The notes beneath the pieces were generated by a model, which saw nothing but the letters and a program-made list of their open reading frames with translations, made no database searches and was not told the DNA's origin. Shown piece by piece: positions 26,812 to 36,130 of a stretch of 64,000 nucleotides of DNA. Where the stretch lies: positions 62,001 to 126,000 of the forward strand of contig JARGPI010000013.1 of NCBI GenBank assembly GCA_029213005.1, in the 5' to 3' direction. Source of the stretch: Verrucomicrobiales bacterium. GTDB taxonomy: Bacteria > Verrucomicrobiota > Verrucomicrobiia > Verrucomicrobiales > DEV007. The first letter of the stretch is position 1. The number at the start of each line of letters is the position of its first letter. The translations under genes were made by a program, and so were the position numbers.

Positions 26812-27771
26812 ATGCTTTCCTTTTGGACAATTTTATCAGCAACCGCTCCGGTTTTTCTAATCATTGGCCTCGGCTTCTTCATGAATCGGCGAGAACTACT
26901 GGGGGAGAGTCTCGAAGTCGGGGTAATGAGACTGGCTCTAAATCTCTTTATTCCCTGTCTGATCCTGACCGTTATTCCGGGTAACCCCTCCCTGGAAAAG
27001 ATATCTTCGGCGGTCTGGTCAATTGGCGCGGGATTCATGGTTGTCATTACGGGCTTTGCAATTTCTGCCTTAGTCGGTTGGATGGTGAGGTTAAAAAAGG
27101 GCGACGGATTGCGCACCTTTACCATTGGAACGGGAATTCAAAATTACGGTTACCTCCCGATTCCGATCATAGCTGAGTTGTTCTCTGAAAAATCGGGCCC
27201 CATGGGCCTGGTATTCGTTCACGGAATAGGCGTGGAAATGGCAATGTGGAGTGTCGGGCTCTTTATTCTCACTCAGAAATCCGGTTGGCGATCCATGGTT
27301 AACGGTCCGTTTGTAGCTGTAACCGTGGCACTCTTACTCAATTACACCCAACTTTACCGCTTCATTCCGCAGCCGGTTATCACTTCCATGGAAATGCTTG
27401 GTCGCTGCTCCATACCATTATCAATTTTTATGGTGGGAGCCACCATGGGGGGATTCTTCAAAAGAGATGTAATCGTTGATGCCTTGAGAGTATCTTTGGC
27501 GAGCGTAACCGCCCGGCTGGTTATTTTGAGCGCTCTGATTCTCGCGGGAGCTTATTTCCTACCGGTTCCACATGATCTGAAAATTCTTCTCGTCATCCAG
27601 GCAGCAATGCCTGCTGCGGTGTTTCCCATCATATTAGCGAGAATCTACGGGGGTAGTCCCGCTGTCGCCATACAGGTGGTATTGGCAACGTCGATCGTCA
27701 GCGTAGTCACCTCTCCGTTTGTAATCTCTTACGGTCTTCAACTGATCGGCGTCGATTTTTCAAGCCCGTAA
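26812..27771 (+). CDS. AEC family transporter
   Basis: A 319-residue integral membrane protein with about ten hydrophobic helices and the auxin efflux carrier (AEC) family pattern. The N-terminal half has VFLIIGLGFFMNRR and MRLALNLFIPCLILTVI, with the helix-breaking NLFIPC segment. The C-terminal half has CSIPLSIFMVGATMGGFF and QAAMPAAVFPIILARIYGG. These proteins export or import organic acids or other small molecules across the inner membrane; the substrate is unknown. It is flanked by short gaps and may be transcribed with the secreted nitrilase-superfamily gene 70 bp downstream. Confidence 0.9.
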   Translation: MLSFWTILSATAPVFLIIGLGFFMNRRELLGESLEVGVMRLALNLFIPCLILTVIPGNPSLEKISSAVWSIGAGFMVVITGFAISALVGWMVRLKKGDGLRTFTIGTGIQNYGYLPIPIIAELFSEKSGPMGLVFVHGIGVEMAMWSVGLFILTQKSGWRSMVNGPFVAVTVALLLNYTQLYRFIPQPVITSMEMLGRCSIPLSIFMVGATMGGFFKRDVIVDALRVSLASVTARLVILSALILAGAYFLPVPHDLKILLVIQAAMPAAVFPIILARIYGGSPAVAIQVVLATSIVSVVTSPFVISYGLQLIGVDFSSP

Positions 27772-27841
27772 TCCATTACCGCCCTTGTTTGTGGCGGAAC
27801 GATATGTCGATTTTCTGAATTCACTTCGATAGAATGACTTC

Positions 27842-29161
27842 ATGAGAAAAACGATGGCTCTGATATTCTTTCTCAGTTTTCCGCTTTTGGCTTTTGCGGA
27901 GTGGACCCGGTTTGCTCCGCGTGACGAAATCGCTCCGCTTTTTGAGCAGGAGGATGGAAAATTGATTTTGCGCTCCGCGGACCATTCGGGAACCAATGGA
28001 CACTGGCGGAAAACCGTTTCGATTGCGGGGGGCACCCCCTATCGTTTCGAAGCGTTAAGGAAAGCAGTCGACGTGGAATTCCCCCGGCGTAGTTGCCTGG
28101 TGAGAATTGAATGGAAGGGCACAGATGGAAAGTCTGTTACCAGCCCGGAGAAGGTCAATCCGGCCTACTTCGGAACGACTGAAACCCGGGCGAGACCGGA
28201 ATTCCCCTCGGACTCAGGTTTGACGCCTGATAACTGGACGACACTAAGCGGAGAATACCTCTCCCCGAAGGACGCTGTGACAGCAGAAATTCAACTCCAT
28301 CTCCGCTGGACCAAAAACGGCAGCGTCATTTGGAAGGACGTCAGTTTTTCCCCGATTGAAAAACTGGCGACCCGAAACGTTGTTCTCGCCGCAGTACACC
28401 ACAATCTCCCGGGCAAACGGAAAACCGCCGCTGAAAACCGGGCTCTTTTCGCTCCCCTAATTGCGAAAGCCGCTGAAAAAAAGGCGGATTTGATCGTTCT
28501 TCCTGAACTTTTGACCTGCAAGGGAGTTACCCACAACTATGCGGATCTCGCAGAAGCGGTCCCCGGGCCAACCACAGATTACTTCGGAAAGCTCGCCAGG
28601 AAGTTTGATTGCTACATCGTGGCCGGATTCCCCGAACGGGACGATCGCGAGGTGTTTAATGTGGCTGTCCTCCTGGGTCCCGATGGCAATATCGTTGGCA
28701 AATATCGCAAAACCACCCTGCCCCGCGAAGAAATCCAGCAGGGCATCTCACCCGGAACGGAATACCCCGTTTTCGAGACTCGATTCGGAAAAGTGGGTAT
28801 GATGATCTGCTACGATGCCTTTTTCCCTGAAGTGGCGCGTGAGCTTGCCGCCCGCGGCGCGGAAATCATCGCGCTACCAATCTGGGGCGGCAATCCACGC
28901 CTAGCCGCCGCCCGGTGCGCTGAAAATGGAGTTTATCTGGTGAGTTCCACCTACACCGATCATCATTCGAACTGGATGAAAACAGCGATATGGAATCGCG
29001 AAGGAGACAGCATCGTTGAAGCTACCGAGTGGGGAACGGTCGTTACAGCCACCGTCGATTTAAACCAAAGGACCTACTGGCCCGGACTTGGTGATTTTCA
29101 GTCCCGAATCGCCCGGGAAGCTCCGGTCCGTCTCGCAGAGCAGCCTCAAATACCGAAGTAA
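27842..29161 (+). CDS. exported carbon-nitrogen hydrolase (nitrilase superfamily)
   Basis: A 439-residue protein with a signal peptide (MRKTMALIFFLSFPLLAFAE). A beta-sandwich-like domain of about 160 residues follows (GGTPYRFEALRKAVDVEFPR). The C-terminal nitrilase fold has a complete catalytic triad: Glu222 in VLPELLTC, Lys290 in KYRKTTLP and Cys323 in MMICYDAFFPE. The fold is usually cytoplasmic and without an N-terminal extension, so export and the added domain are distinctive. It should hydrolyse an amide or nitrile outside the cytoplasm; the substrate is unknown. The stop is followed within 10 bp by a 22-bp-period repeat array. Confidence 0.85.
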   Translation: MRKTMALIFFLSFPLLAFAEWTRFAPRDEIAPLFEQEDGKLILRSADHSGTNGHWRKTVSIAGGTPYRFEALRKAVDVEFPRRSCLVRIEWKGTDGKSVTSPEKVNPAYFGTTETRARPEFPSDSGLTPDNWTTLSGEYLSPKDAVTAEIQLHLRWTKNGSVIWKDVSFSPIEKLATRNVVLAAVHHNLPGKRKTAAENRALFAPLIAKAAEKKADLIVLPELLTCKGVTHNYADLAEAVPGPTTDYFGKLARKFDCYIVAGFPERDDREVFNVAVLLGPDGNIVGKYRKTTLPREEIQQGISPGTEYPVFETRFGKVGMMICYDAFFPEVARELAARGAEIIALPIWGGNPRLAAARCAENGVYLVSSTYTDHHSNWMKTAIWNREGDSIVEATEWGTVVTATVDLNQRTYWPGLGDFQSRIAREAPVRLAEQPQIPK

Positions 29162-29168
29162 AACCGGG

Positions 29169-29207
29169 ACTGTACCCTGTACACTCCCAAACCGTACCCG
29201 GTACAGT
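29169..29207 (-). repeat. 22-bp-period repeat array, two units, inverted orientation
   Basis: The cores GTACCCTGTAC (29172-29182) and GTACCCGGTAC (29194-29204) are 22 bp apart and keep the A at -3 and T at +3. They are the reverse complement of the core seen at the other three loci. The second core has one substitution (A to C at its centre on the minus strand). It lies between the nitrilase-superfamily gene and pyc. Confidence 0.85.
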
Positions 29208-29229
29208 CCCGTGGCAAGCCCTGTTTTCA

Positions 29230-29303
29230 AATTTGGCAAATAAAATATCCGTCCCCGCTTTTTGCCAAATTGGGCTTTTCGTAAGGATTGGCTGCACTAT
29301 AAT
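29230..29303 (+). promoter_or_regulatory. inverted repeat and -10 element upstream of pyc
   Basis: Perfect 11-bp arms AATTTGGCAAA (29230-29240) and TTTGCCAAATT (29261-29271) are separated by 20 nt. They are followed by TATAAT at 29298-29303, only 9 bp before the ATG at 29313. There is no good -35 hexamer. The arrangement suggests a regulator-binding site in front of a nearly leaderless pyc transcript. Confidence 0.5.
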
Positions 29304-29312
29304 TAGCGCACC

Positions 29313-32300
29313 ATGTCAAATGCCTCTGATTCGAGTCCTCTTCCACAGAAATTGATGGTCGTTAACCGCGGCGAAATCGCGATTCGCGTCTTTCGTGCCG
29401 CCACCGAACTCGGCCTCCGAACGGTCGCGATCTATGCTGAAGAAGACCGGTTTTCCCGTCACCGGTTTAAAGCTGATGAAGCCTATTTGCTGCGTAAAGA
29501 AAAGGGGCCTGTCGGTGCGTATCTGGATATCGAAGGCATTATCCAAATTGCCAAAGATAAGAAAGTCAATTTGATCCACCCCGGCTACGGATTTCTCTCA
29601 GAGAATGCGGAATTTGCCAAAGCGTGTCGTGACGCAGGGATTAAATTTATCGGACCCGGCACCGAAATCCTCGATTCCATGGGCGATAAAGTCTCGGCCC
29701 GGGCTCTCGCCAAAAAGGCTAACGTCCCCACCCTTCCCGGAACTGAGGATCCGGTTGAAGATCCGAAAAAAGCACTCGAAGTCGCCAACCAGATCGGGTT
29801 TCCACTTATCGTAAAAGCCGCCTTTGGAGGCGGCGGGCGTGGCATGAGGGTCGTCGAGAAAAAAGAGGATCTCGAAAGTGCGCTTAAAGATGCGCAGGCA
29901 GAAGCTCTCAACGCCTTTGGAAACTCTGCGGTTTTCCTCGAACGGTTTGTCAAACGTGCCAAGCACCTTGAAGTTCAGATCCTCGGCGACAGCCACGGGA
30001 ACATTGTCCACTTGTGGGAACGCGACTGCTCAGTGCAGCGACGCCACCAAAAGGTGGTCGAAGTCGCCCCGGCAATGAATCTGGAACCGCAGATTCGGAA
30101 AGACCTTTGCGAAGCAGCCGTTCAGATTTCAAAAACAATCGGTTATGACAATGCCGGAACCGTCGAATTTCTCTACGATCTCGATACCGACGAATGGTTC
30201 TTTATCGAGATGAACCCGCGAATTCAGGTCGAGCACACCGTGACGGAGATCGTCACCGGAATCGACCTGGTTCGCTCTCAAATTCTGGTCGCTCAGGGTT
30301 ACAGCCTTCACGACGACGTGATCGAAGTTCCCGCTCAGGACGACATTCCCTGCAACGGTTTTGCCGTTCAGGCCCGAATCACAACTGAGGACCCCGCAAA
30401 AGGTTTTGCCCCGGATTACGGTCGAATCGCCAACTACCGCTCCGCAGGTGGCTTCGGTATCCGCCTCGATGCGGGCGCGGGTGATGCCGGTTCGGTGATC
30501 ACCCCTTTCTACGACTCAATGCTCGTGAAAGTGACCGCCTTCGGTCCGAAATTCGACGTCGCTCTTCAGCGGATGAATCGGGCCTTGCGCGAGTTTCGAA
30601 TCCGCGGCGTAAAAACCAATATCCCCTTCATCGAAAACCTGATTCTGGACGAAGAATTTCGCTCCGGGAACGCGACAACCCGCCTGATCGATGAAAAACC
30701 ATCACTTCTGAAATTTTCGCCTCGTCGCGACCGGGCAACCAAAGTGTTGAATTACCTGAGCGAAATGACAGTGAACGGTAACGACACCGCCAAGGGCTAT
30801 CGCCTCGAAAATGCGCTCTACCCCGCACGTCTGCCGGAATTTGACCGTCGCGCGGATATCACGCCCGGCTCCCGCAATTTACTCCTCGAAAAAGGCCCCG
30901 AGAAATTTGCTGAGGAAATCCTCAACCAAAAACGCCTTCTCATCACTGACACCACGATGCGCGACGCTCACCAGTCCCTCATCGCCACCCGGATGAGAAC
31001 GGTCGACATGCTCAATATCGCCCCTGCGGTAGCGCATCTCACCCCGGAACTGTTCAGCCTCGAAATGTGGGGTGGTGCAACTTTCGACACCTCGATGCGC
31101 TTCCTCAAGGAAAGCCCCTGGGAACGTCTTCGCGAGCTTCGGGAACGCATCCCAAATATTTGTTTCCAAATGCTCTTCCGCGGCTCCAACGCCGTGGGGT
31201 ACTCGAATTATCCCGACAACGTGGTGGAAGGATTCGTGAAGCATTCCGCCGACTCCGGAATGGACATCTTCCGGATTTTCGATTCTCTGAACTACCTACC
31301 CAACATGCAGGTTGCCATGGAAGCGGTTCGCAACCACGGCAAAGCGGTCTGCGAAGCTGCGATCTGCTACACCGGTAATATCGACGATCCTAAGCGAGAT
31401 AAATACTCGCTGAAATACTACGTCGATAAAGCGAAAGAACTCGAAAAAATGGGCGCTCACATCCTCTGTATCAAAGATATGGCGGGACTTTGCCTCCCCT
31501 TTTCGGTGAAAAAGCTAGTCACCGCTTTAAAAGAGGAAATAGGAATTCCGATTCACTTCCACACTCACGACAGTTCCGGAATTAATGCCGCCACCGTTCT
31601 GGCCGCTGCGGAAGCGGGCGTCGACATTGCCGACCTCGCTCTCGCGTCCATGTCCGGATCGACCAGTCAGCCGAATTTAAACTCCATTGTTGCCGCCCTC
31701 CGGGGGCAGGAGCGCGATACCGGTCTCGATCTCGGTTCGCTGAACGAATTTTCCGATTACTGGGAGCACGTCCTGCAGTTTTACAAGCCATTCGACACCA
31801 GTCCCCGCAGCGGAACGGCCGAAGTTTACGAGCATGAAATGCCCGGCGGCCAGTTCACAAACTTAAAGGAACAGGCCAACGCAATGAATCTAGGTCATCG
31901 CTGGCCGGAAATCGCCACCACCTATGCCGAAGTGAACCAACTGTTCGGGGATATTATCAAAGTCACTCCGAGTTCCAAAGTCGTCGGCGATATGTGTATG
32001 TTTCTCGTTACGAAAAACATCAAGCCGAAGGAATTACTCGAAATGGCTCCCGGGTCACTCGATTTTCCGGAGTCTGTGATCGATATGCTCGGCGGCGGCC
32101 TCGGCCAGCCCGATGGTGGATGGCCCAAGGATATCCAGAAAATCGTGCTCGGAGACAAAAAGCCAACGACGAAGCGTCCCGGTGAACTCGCCACGCCCTG
32201 CGACCTTGAAGAAACTCAGAAAACTCTTTCCGAAAAACTGGGCCGTAAAGCAACCAAAGACGATCTCTACAGCCACCTGATGTACCCGCAGGTGTACGCC

Positions 32301-32789
32301 GACTTCGAGCAGTTTCTGAAGGACTACGACCGCCTCACCGGCCTCCCCACAACCGCTTTCTTCTACGGACTCTCAATCGGAGAGGAAATCTCCGTTGAAA
32401 TTGATCCCGGTAAGACCCTGTTTGTGAAGCTGATCGGTATCAGCGAAGCCGATTCGGAAGGTAACCGGAGCGTCTTCTACGAGCTGAACGGAATGCCTCG
32501 TGAAGCTCAAGTAGCCGATAAGTCCAAGGTTCCAAAGGATCTTGTCGTTCGTCAGAAAGGAAACCCGAAGGATCCGACCCATTCCATTGCCCCAATTCCG
32601 GGCATGGTCACGGAAATCAATGCTCTGGTTGGAGATACCGTCAAAGAAGGCGATCCAATCATCACGCTTGAGGCAATGAAAATGCTGACAACCGTTTCAG
32701 CCAGCACATCGGGAACCGTGAAGGAAATCCTCGTCGCCGTTGGCGAAACGGTCGATTCTGACGACTTGATGGCGAAAATTGAGGCCTAA
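29313..32789 (+). CDS. pyc: pyruvate carboxylase
   Basis: 1158 residues, full length for a single-chain pyruvate carboxylase. The biotin carboxylase domain spans about 10-460 (KLMVVNRGEIAIRVFRAATE; AAFGGGGRGMRVV). The carboxyltransferase domain spans about 540-830 (LLITDTTMRDAHQSLIATRM; the metal-site segment HFHTHDSSG). The biotinyl domain is at about 1085-1158, with the biotinylated Lys1123 in EAMKM. It converts pyruvate, bicarbonate and ATP to oxaloacetate for anaplerosis and gluconeogenesis. Its TAA overlaps the convergent LD-carboxypeptidase stop. An 11-bp inverted repeat upstream suggests control of expression. Confidence 0.97.
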   Translation: MSNASDSSPLPQKLMVVNRGEIAIRVFRAATELGLRTVAIYAEEDRFSRHRFKADEAYLLRKEKGPVGAYLDIEGIIQIAKDKKVNLIHPGYGFLSENAEFAKACRDAGIKFIGPGTEILDSMGDKVSARALAKKANVPTLPGTEDPVEDPKKALEVANQIGFPLIVKAAFGGGGRGMRVVEKKEDLESALKDAQAEALNAFGNSAVFLERFVKRAKHLEVQILGDSHGNIVHLWERDCSVQRRHQKVVEVAPAMNLEPQIRKDLCEAAVQISKTIGYDNAGTVEFLYDLDTDEWFFIEMNPRIQVEHTVTEIVTGIDLVRSQILVAQGYSLHDDVIEVPAQDDIPCNGFAVQARITTEDPAKGFAPDYGRIANYRSAGGFGIRLDAGAGDAGSVITPFYDSMLVKVTAFGPKFDVALQRMNRALREFRIRGVKTNIPFIENLILDEEFRSGNATTRLIDEKPSLLKFSPRRDRATKVLNYLSEMTVNGNDTAKGYRLENALYPARLPEFDRRADITPGSRNLLLEKGPEKFAEEILNQKRLLITDTTMRDAHQSLIATRMRTVDMLNIAPAVAHLTPELFSLEMWGGATFDTSMRFLKESPWERLRELRERIPNICFQMLFRGSNAVGYSNYPDNVVEGFVKHSADSGMDIFRIFDSLNYLPNMQVAMEAVRNHGKAVCEAAICYTGNIDDPKRDKYSLKYYVDKAKELEKMGAHILCIKDMAGLCLPFSVKKLVTALKEEIGIPIHFHTHDSSGINAATVLAAAEAGVDIADLALASMSGSTSQPNLNSIVAALRGQERDTGLDLGSLNEFSDYWEHVLQFYKPFDTSPRSGTAEVYEHEMPGGQFTNLKEQANAMNLGHRWPEIATTYAEVNQLFGDIIKVTPSSKVVGDMCMFLVTKNIKPKELLEMAPGSLDFPESVIDMLGGGLGQPDGGWPKDIQKIVLGDKKPTTKRPGELATPCDLEETQKTLSEKLGRKATKDDLYSHLMYPQVYADFEQFLKDYDRLTGLPTTAFFYGLSIGEEISVEIDPGKTLFVKLIGISEADSEGNRSVFYELNGMPREAQVADKSKVPKDLVVRQKGNPKDPTHSIAPIPGMVTEINALVGDTVKEGDPIITLEAMKMLTTVSASTSGTVKEILVAVGETVDSDDLMAKIEA

Positions 32790-33688
32790 TGAATCAAGCT
32801 TAGTTTGTTCATTTCGATTTGAGCCGGCCCGCCGAAAGAGACGGGCTGGTTTTCATCGATATGGCCCACCGGTAATCCCTTTAAAACCGGGAAGGGAGCC
32901 AGATCGAAATGGCTCCCGAAAACGTCGTCCACCGCGATACCATCCGGTCCCGGGTCTCCTTCGGTGAAAGTTCCGAGGACCAGCCCTGCGATGTTCTCGA
33001 ACCAGCCCGCCTGCCGGAGCGTCGTCAGCATCCGGTCGACCCGATAGGGCCGCTCGCCGACGTCTTCGACAAAGAGGACACACCCGTCCAAAGGCGGCGC
33101 ATACGGTGTCCCTACCAGCGCAGTCAAGACGGCCAGATTTCCACCGAAAAATCGCCCCTCTGCCGCGTCAGCGCCGGACGCGTTGACCAGCTCAAGCTCC
33201 CAGGAGGAAAACTCGTTCTGATTTTCGACCGACTCCACCCACGCGTGGCGAATCCCATCGGAAGCCCTACCCAGAGAAGCAACCATCGGTGCATGGATCG
33301 ATCGCACACCGGCCCTGGCCCAGAGCGAATGAAGGGCCGTAATATCACTGAAACCGATGATCGTTTTATTGGCCCGCGCTACCGCGCCCTCGTCGAGCCC
33401 CGGAAGCAGGCGGGTGCAACCGAAACCTCCCCGGGCACAAAGAATCGCATCGACCTCAGGATCAGCGATCGCTTCATTTAACTCAGAGAGGCGTCTCTCG
33501 TCGTTTCCGGCGAAATATCCGGCCTTAGAGTAGATATCGTCGGAAAAAGTGACCTGATATCTCTGGCGAAGCCATTCGATTCCCGAATCGAAACTTTCGC
33601 GGTTAAAAGGGCCTGCCGGAGCGATGACCCTCAAATGAGCGCCCGGACCTACCGGGCGCGTTTGAGAAAATATTTGTTCTGACGGCAT
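32786..33688 (-). CDS. LD-carboxypeptidase (S66 family)
   Basis: 300 residues from ATG 33688; the open frame starts 12 bp earlier at a TTG. S66 serine peptidase motifs are complete: nucleophile Ser114 in IIGFSDITALHSLW, Glu in LFVEDVGERPYRVDRML, and His in GLPVGHIDENQPVSFG. No signal peptide is seen, so it is cytoplasmic like E. coli LdcA. It removes the terminal D-Ala from murein tetrapeptides during peptidoglycan recycling. The NamZ-type fusion at 56291-58705 would act in the same pathway. Its stop overlaps the pyc stop by 4 bp. Confidence 0.9.
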   Translation of the reverse strand: MPSEQIFSQTRPVGPGAHLRVIAPAGPFNRESFDSGIEWLRQRYQVTFSDDIYSKAGYFAGNDERRLSELNEAIADPEVDAILCARGGFGCTRLLPGLDEGAVARANKTIIGFSDITALHSLWARAGVRSIHAPMVASLGRASDGIRHAWVESVENQNEFSSWELELVNASGADAAEGRFFGGNLAVLTALVGTPYAPPLDGCVLFVEDVGERPYRVDRMLTTLRQAGWFENIAGLVLGTFTEGDPGPDGIAVDDVFGSHFDLAPFPVLKGLPVGHIDENQPVSFGGPAQIEMNKLSLIH

Positions 33689-33719
33689 AAGTCCCGCCAA
33701 ACTAGCACAAATCAGCTAA

Positions 33720-34316
33720 TCATTCCGGGCAAACCACGGCATAATCACCGTCTTCCCGGCGATACAGAACCGACAGTCGGTCGCTCTTGGCATCGCTGTA
33801 GACCATTACTGGTTTGTCACTGAGTTCCAGAGCTTCGACCGCTTCCTCTTCCGTCAATTTTTTCGGTTTAGCGGTCTCCCGGTGGAGCAAAAAGGGAAGC
33901 TCGTCATAGAAGTTTTGATCGGAATCATCGTCCACTGGTGCAAGCTCCGCACCCACATCAAAAGGGCTCTCTTTCAGTTTACGCAAAGTGGAGCGATCCG
34001 GACGGTGGGATTTGAGCATCCGCGTCTTCTGCTTCCTCATTTGACGGGCCACTTTATGAATCGTCTCATCAATCGAAGTATACATATTACCGGTAGTGGA
34101 ATCCGCCTCGATCACGATATGATTCGCACAATGTAGTATAATTTCCGCTTTATGCCGGTCTTTCTCAACATCAAGAAGCACCTTAGCATCAATCACTTTG
34201 GGGTAGTCAAAGTTCAGTTGCGATATCTTCTTCTCCGCATGAATTCTCATTGCGTCGGTTACTGATACGTGGCGTCCTGTGATGGTTATTGGTAGATCAA
34301 CTTTGGTTGTTTGCAT
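33720..34316 (-). CDS. hpf: long-form ribosome hibernation promoting factor
   Basis: A 198-residue two-domain protein. The N-terminal HPF/RaiA fold spans about 1-105 (ITITGRHVSVTDAMRIHAEK; a basic stretch RQMRKQKTRMLKSHRPDR follows). The C-terminal dimerisation domain spans about 140-198 (KPVMVYSDAKSDRLSVLYRR, then EDGDYAVVCPE). The long form pairs 70S ribosomes into inactive 100S particles in stationary phase. The linker is acidic. It lies 31 bp upstream of the LD-carboxypeptidase start on the same strand and may be co-transcribed with it. Confidence 0.95.
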   Translation of the reverse strand: MQTTKVDLPITITGRHVSVTDAMRIHAEKKISQLNFDYPKVIDAKVLLDVEKDRHKAEIILHCANHIVIEADSTTGNMYTSIDETIHKVARQMRKQKTRMLKSHRPDRSTLRKLKESPFDVGAELAPVDDDSDQNFYDELPFLLHRETAKPKKLTEEEAVEALELSDKPVMVYSDAKSDRLSVLYRREDGDYAVVCPE

Positions 34317-34485
34317 AATTATAAGACGGTTAAAGAGCAGGGTGCATTCTAGCGCCTTTATCCCCTGAACTCTGTTAAAACACTAGCAAGTTATCCCAGT
34401 TATGGGAAGGACCAAATACAAAATGAGGCCCTTTTTCCACCCGGATTCCGCTGATTATTTGAACAGAAACTTTTCGCGAAACCCA

Positions 34486-34526
34486 TAAAAAATGCGAGTG
34501 GCAGGGTCGAAACCCCACCACTCGCA
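34486..34526 (-). terminator. rho-independent terminator of the ammonium transporter gene
   Basis: 9-bp arms TGCGAGTGG (34493-34501) and CCACTCGCA (34518-34526), with a further GGG/CCC pairing in the loop. On the minus strand the stem is followed directly by a run of six T. It lies 36 bp past the amt stop. Confidence 0.85.
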
Positions 34527-34561
34527 CAACTACTACTGAAACGCTGTTTGAAGGATAACGC

Positions 34562-35911
34562 TTAAGAAACTCCGTAAGCCGGAGCTCCGTGCTCAGCGAC
34601 ATCCAGACCTTCAGCTTCTTCCTCTTCGCTGACTCTAACTCCACCAACAATCTTGAGGATTAAGAAGACAACGAATGAGAAAACGAATGCGAACGCACAG
34701 ACCATTACGATTCCGACGAGCTGACCAACGATAGTTGCAGCTCCTCCACCGAAGAGTGCTACGGCGAGCGTTCCCCAAATTCCGCAGATCCCGTGAACGG
34801 AGATCGCTCCAACCGGGTCATCAATTTTGATCTTATCGAAGAAGAGAATTGAGAAGACAACGATCACACCGGAGATTGCACCTACGAGGATAGACAAAGT
34901 TGGTGGGATTACATCAGGACCGGCAGTGATACCTACCAAACCGGCAAGGATACCATTGAGTGCCATGGAAAGGTCAGGCTTCTTAAGAACAACTTTAGAA
35001 ACAATCATTGCTGCAACTGCACCACTGCAGGCAGAGAGAGTTGTCGTAACAAAAACCAGAGATACTGCAGCAGGGTCAGCATTCAATACTGAACCGCCGT
35101 TGAATCCATACCAACCGAACCAGAGAAGGAACACACCGATAGCGGCAAGTGGCATACTGTGTCCGAGAATTGGCTTGATACCGCTTTCGGTATACTTGCC
35201 TTTACGTGCTCCAAGAAGGATACAGCAGGCGAGTGCGGCAAAACCACCGAAGGCGTGAACCACTGTTGATCCAGCGAAGTCGTAGAAACCGAACTTAGCA
35301 AGGATACCAGTTCCCCAGTGCCATGAACCGGCGAGTGGGTAGGCGATACCGACAAGCAGTAAAGCAAAGATCATGAATTTACCGAGCTTAATCCGCTCAG
35401 CAACAGCACCTGACACGATGGTAGCAGCGGTTGCAGCGAACATTGCCTGGAAGATGAAGTCTGTCCAATAGGTGTAGTCACCATAGGCAGAGGTTTGGTC
35501 GCCTTCACCCGGAGCAGCCATTGAGCCGAGAGCAAAGATACCGTTCCAATCTACGGTTCCGCCGTCTTCTACGGAAAACGGGGAAGCACCAGGATAGTGA
35601 GCATTAAAACCCCAGATGTAGTAAGTGAGGACACCCGTTGAAATGATAAATACATTTTTGAAAAGAATGTTTACACAGTTCTTTTTCTGGGTGAGCCCGG
35701 ATTCCAGTGTGGAGAATCCGAGGTGCATAATGAAAACGAGGAAGGCAGAGATGAGCAGCCAAAGGTTATTGACAGTAAAAGTCGCCTCCGCAGCAGCGGC
35801 TGTAGCCGATGCAGCAGTCGGTGCATCTTGAGCAGATACAAGACCGGTAATGGCGAGTAGAGATAACCCTCCTGCTAGCAACCATCTGTTTTGGTTTGTT
35901 ACTTTATTCAT
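34562..35911 (-). CDS. amt: ammonium transporter (Amt)
   Basis: A 449-residue Amt/Mep/Rh transporter with a cleavable-looking N-terminal signal (about 1-27, ending VSAQD), an Ala-rich spacer, then 11 TM helices. Family motifs: FIMHLGFSTLESGLTQKKNC, pore His in STVVHAFGGFAAL and in AISVHGICGIWGTL, and GFNGGSVLNAD. It conducts ammonium across the inner membrane. A C-terminal cytosolic tail is present (SEEEEAEGLDVAEHGAPAYG). No glnK/PII gene lies beside it, unlike in many bacteria. It is followed by its own terminator and appears monocistronic. Confidence 0.95.
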   Translation of the reverse strand: MNKVTNQNRWLLAGGLSLLAITGLVSAQDAPTAASATAAAAEATFTVNNLWLLISAFLVFIMHLGFSTLESGLTQKKNCVNILFKNVFIISTGVLTYYIWGFNAHYPGASPFSVEDGGTVDWNGIFALGSMAAPGEGDQTSAYGDYTYWTDFIFQAMFAATAATIVSGAVAERIKLGKFMIFALLLVGIAYPLAGSWHWGTGILAKFGFYDFAGSTVVHAFGGFAALACCILLGARKGKYTESGIKPILGHSMPLAAIGVFLLWFGWYGFNGGSVLNADPAAVSLVFVTTTLSACSGAVAAMIVSKVVLKKPDLSMALNGILAGLVGITAGPDVIPPTLSILVGAISGVIVVFSILFFDKIKIDDPVGAISVHGICGIWGTLAVALFGGGAATIVGQLVGIVMVCAFAFVFSFVVFLILKIVGGVRVSEEEEAEGLDVAEHGAPAYGVS

Positions 35912-36130
35912 TTTTCTTTTTTATTTATAGGTAGTCCGGGTTGTTACCCGTGATTAACAAGTTACGGACCTCTGGAAAAGCATCTCCCGTGCCAAGTTTC
36001 CGAAAAAATAAGTCAAGCTTCCAATCCTGCTTGATTACAGGGCCTGCGGCTGATGCCTTACACGAACAAAGTTTAAATATCCGTCCGTTGAATTCCTATA
36101 TTCATCCGTGTACACTCCTGCGACACACTG

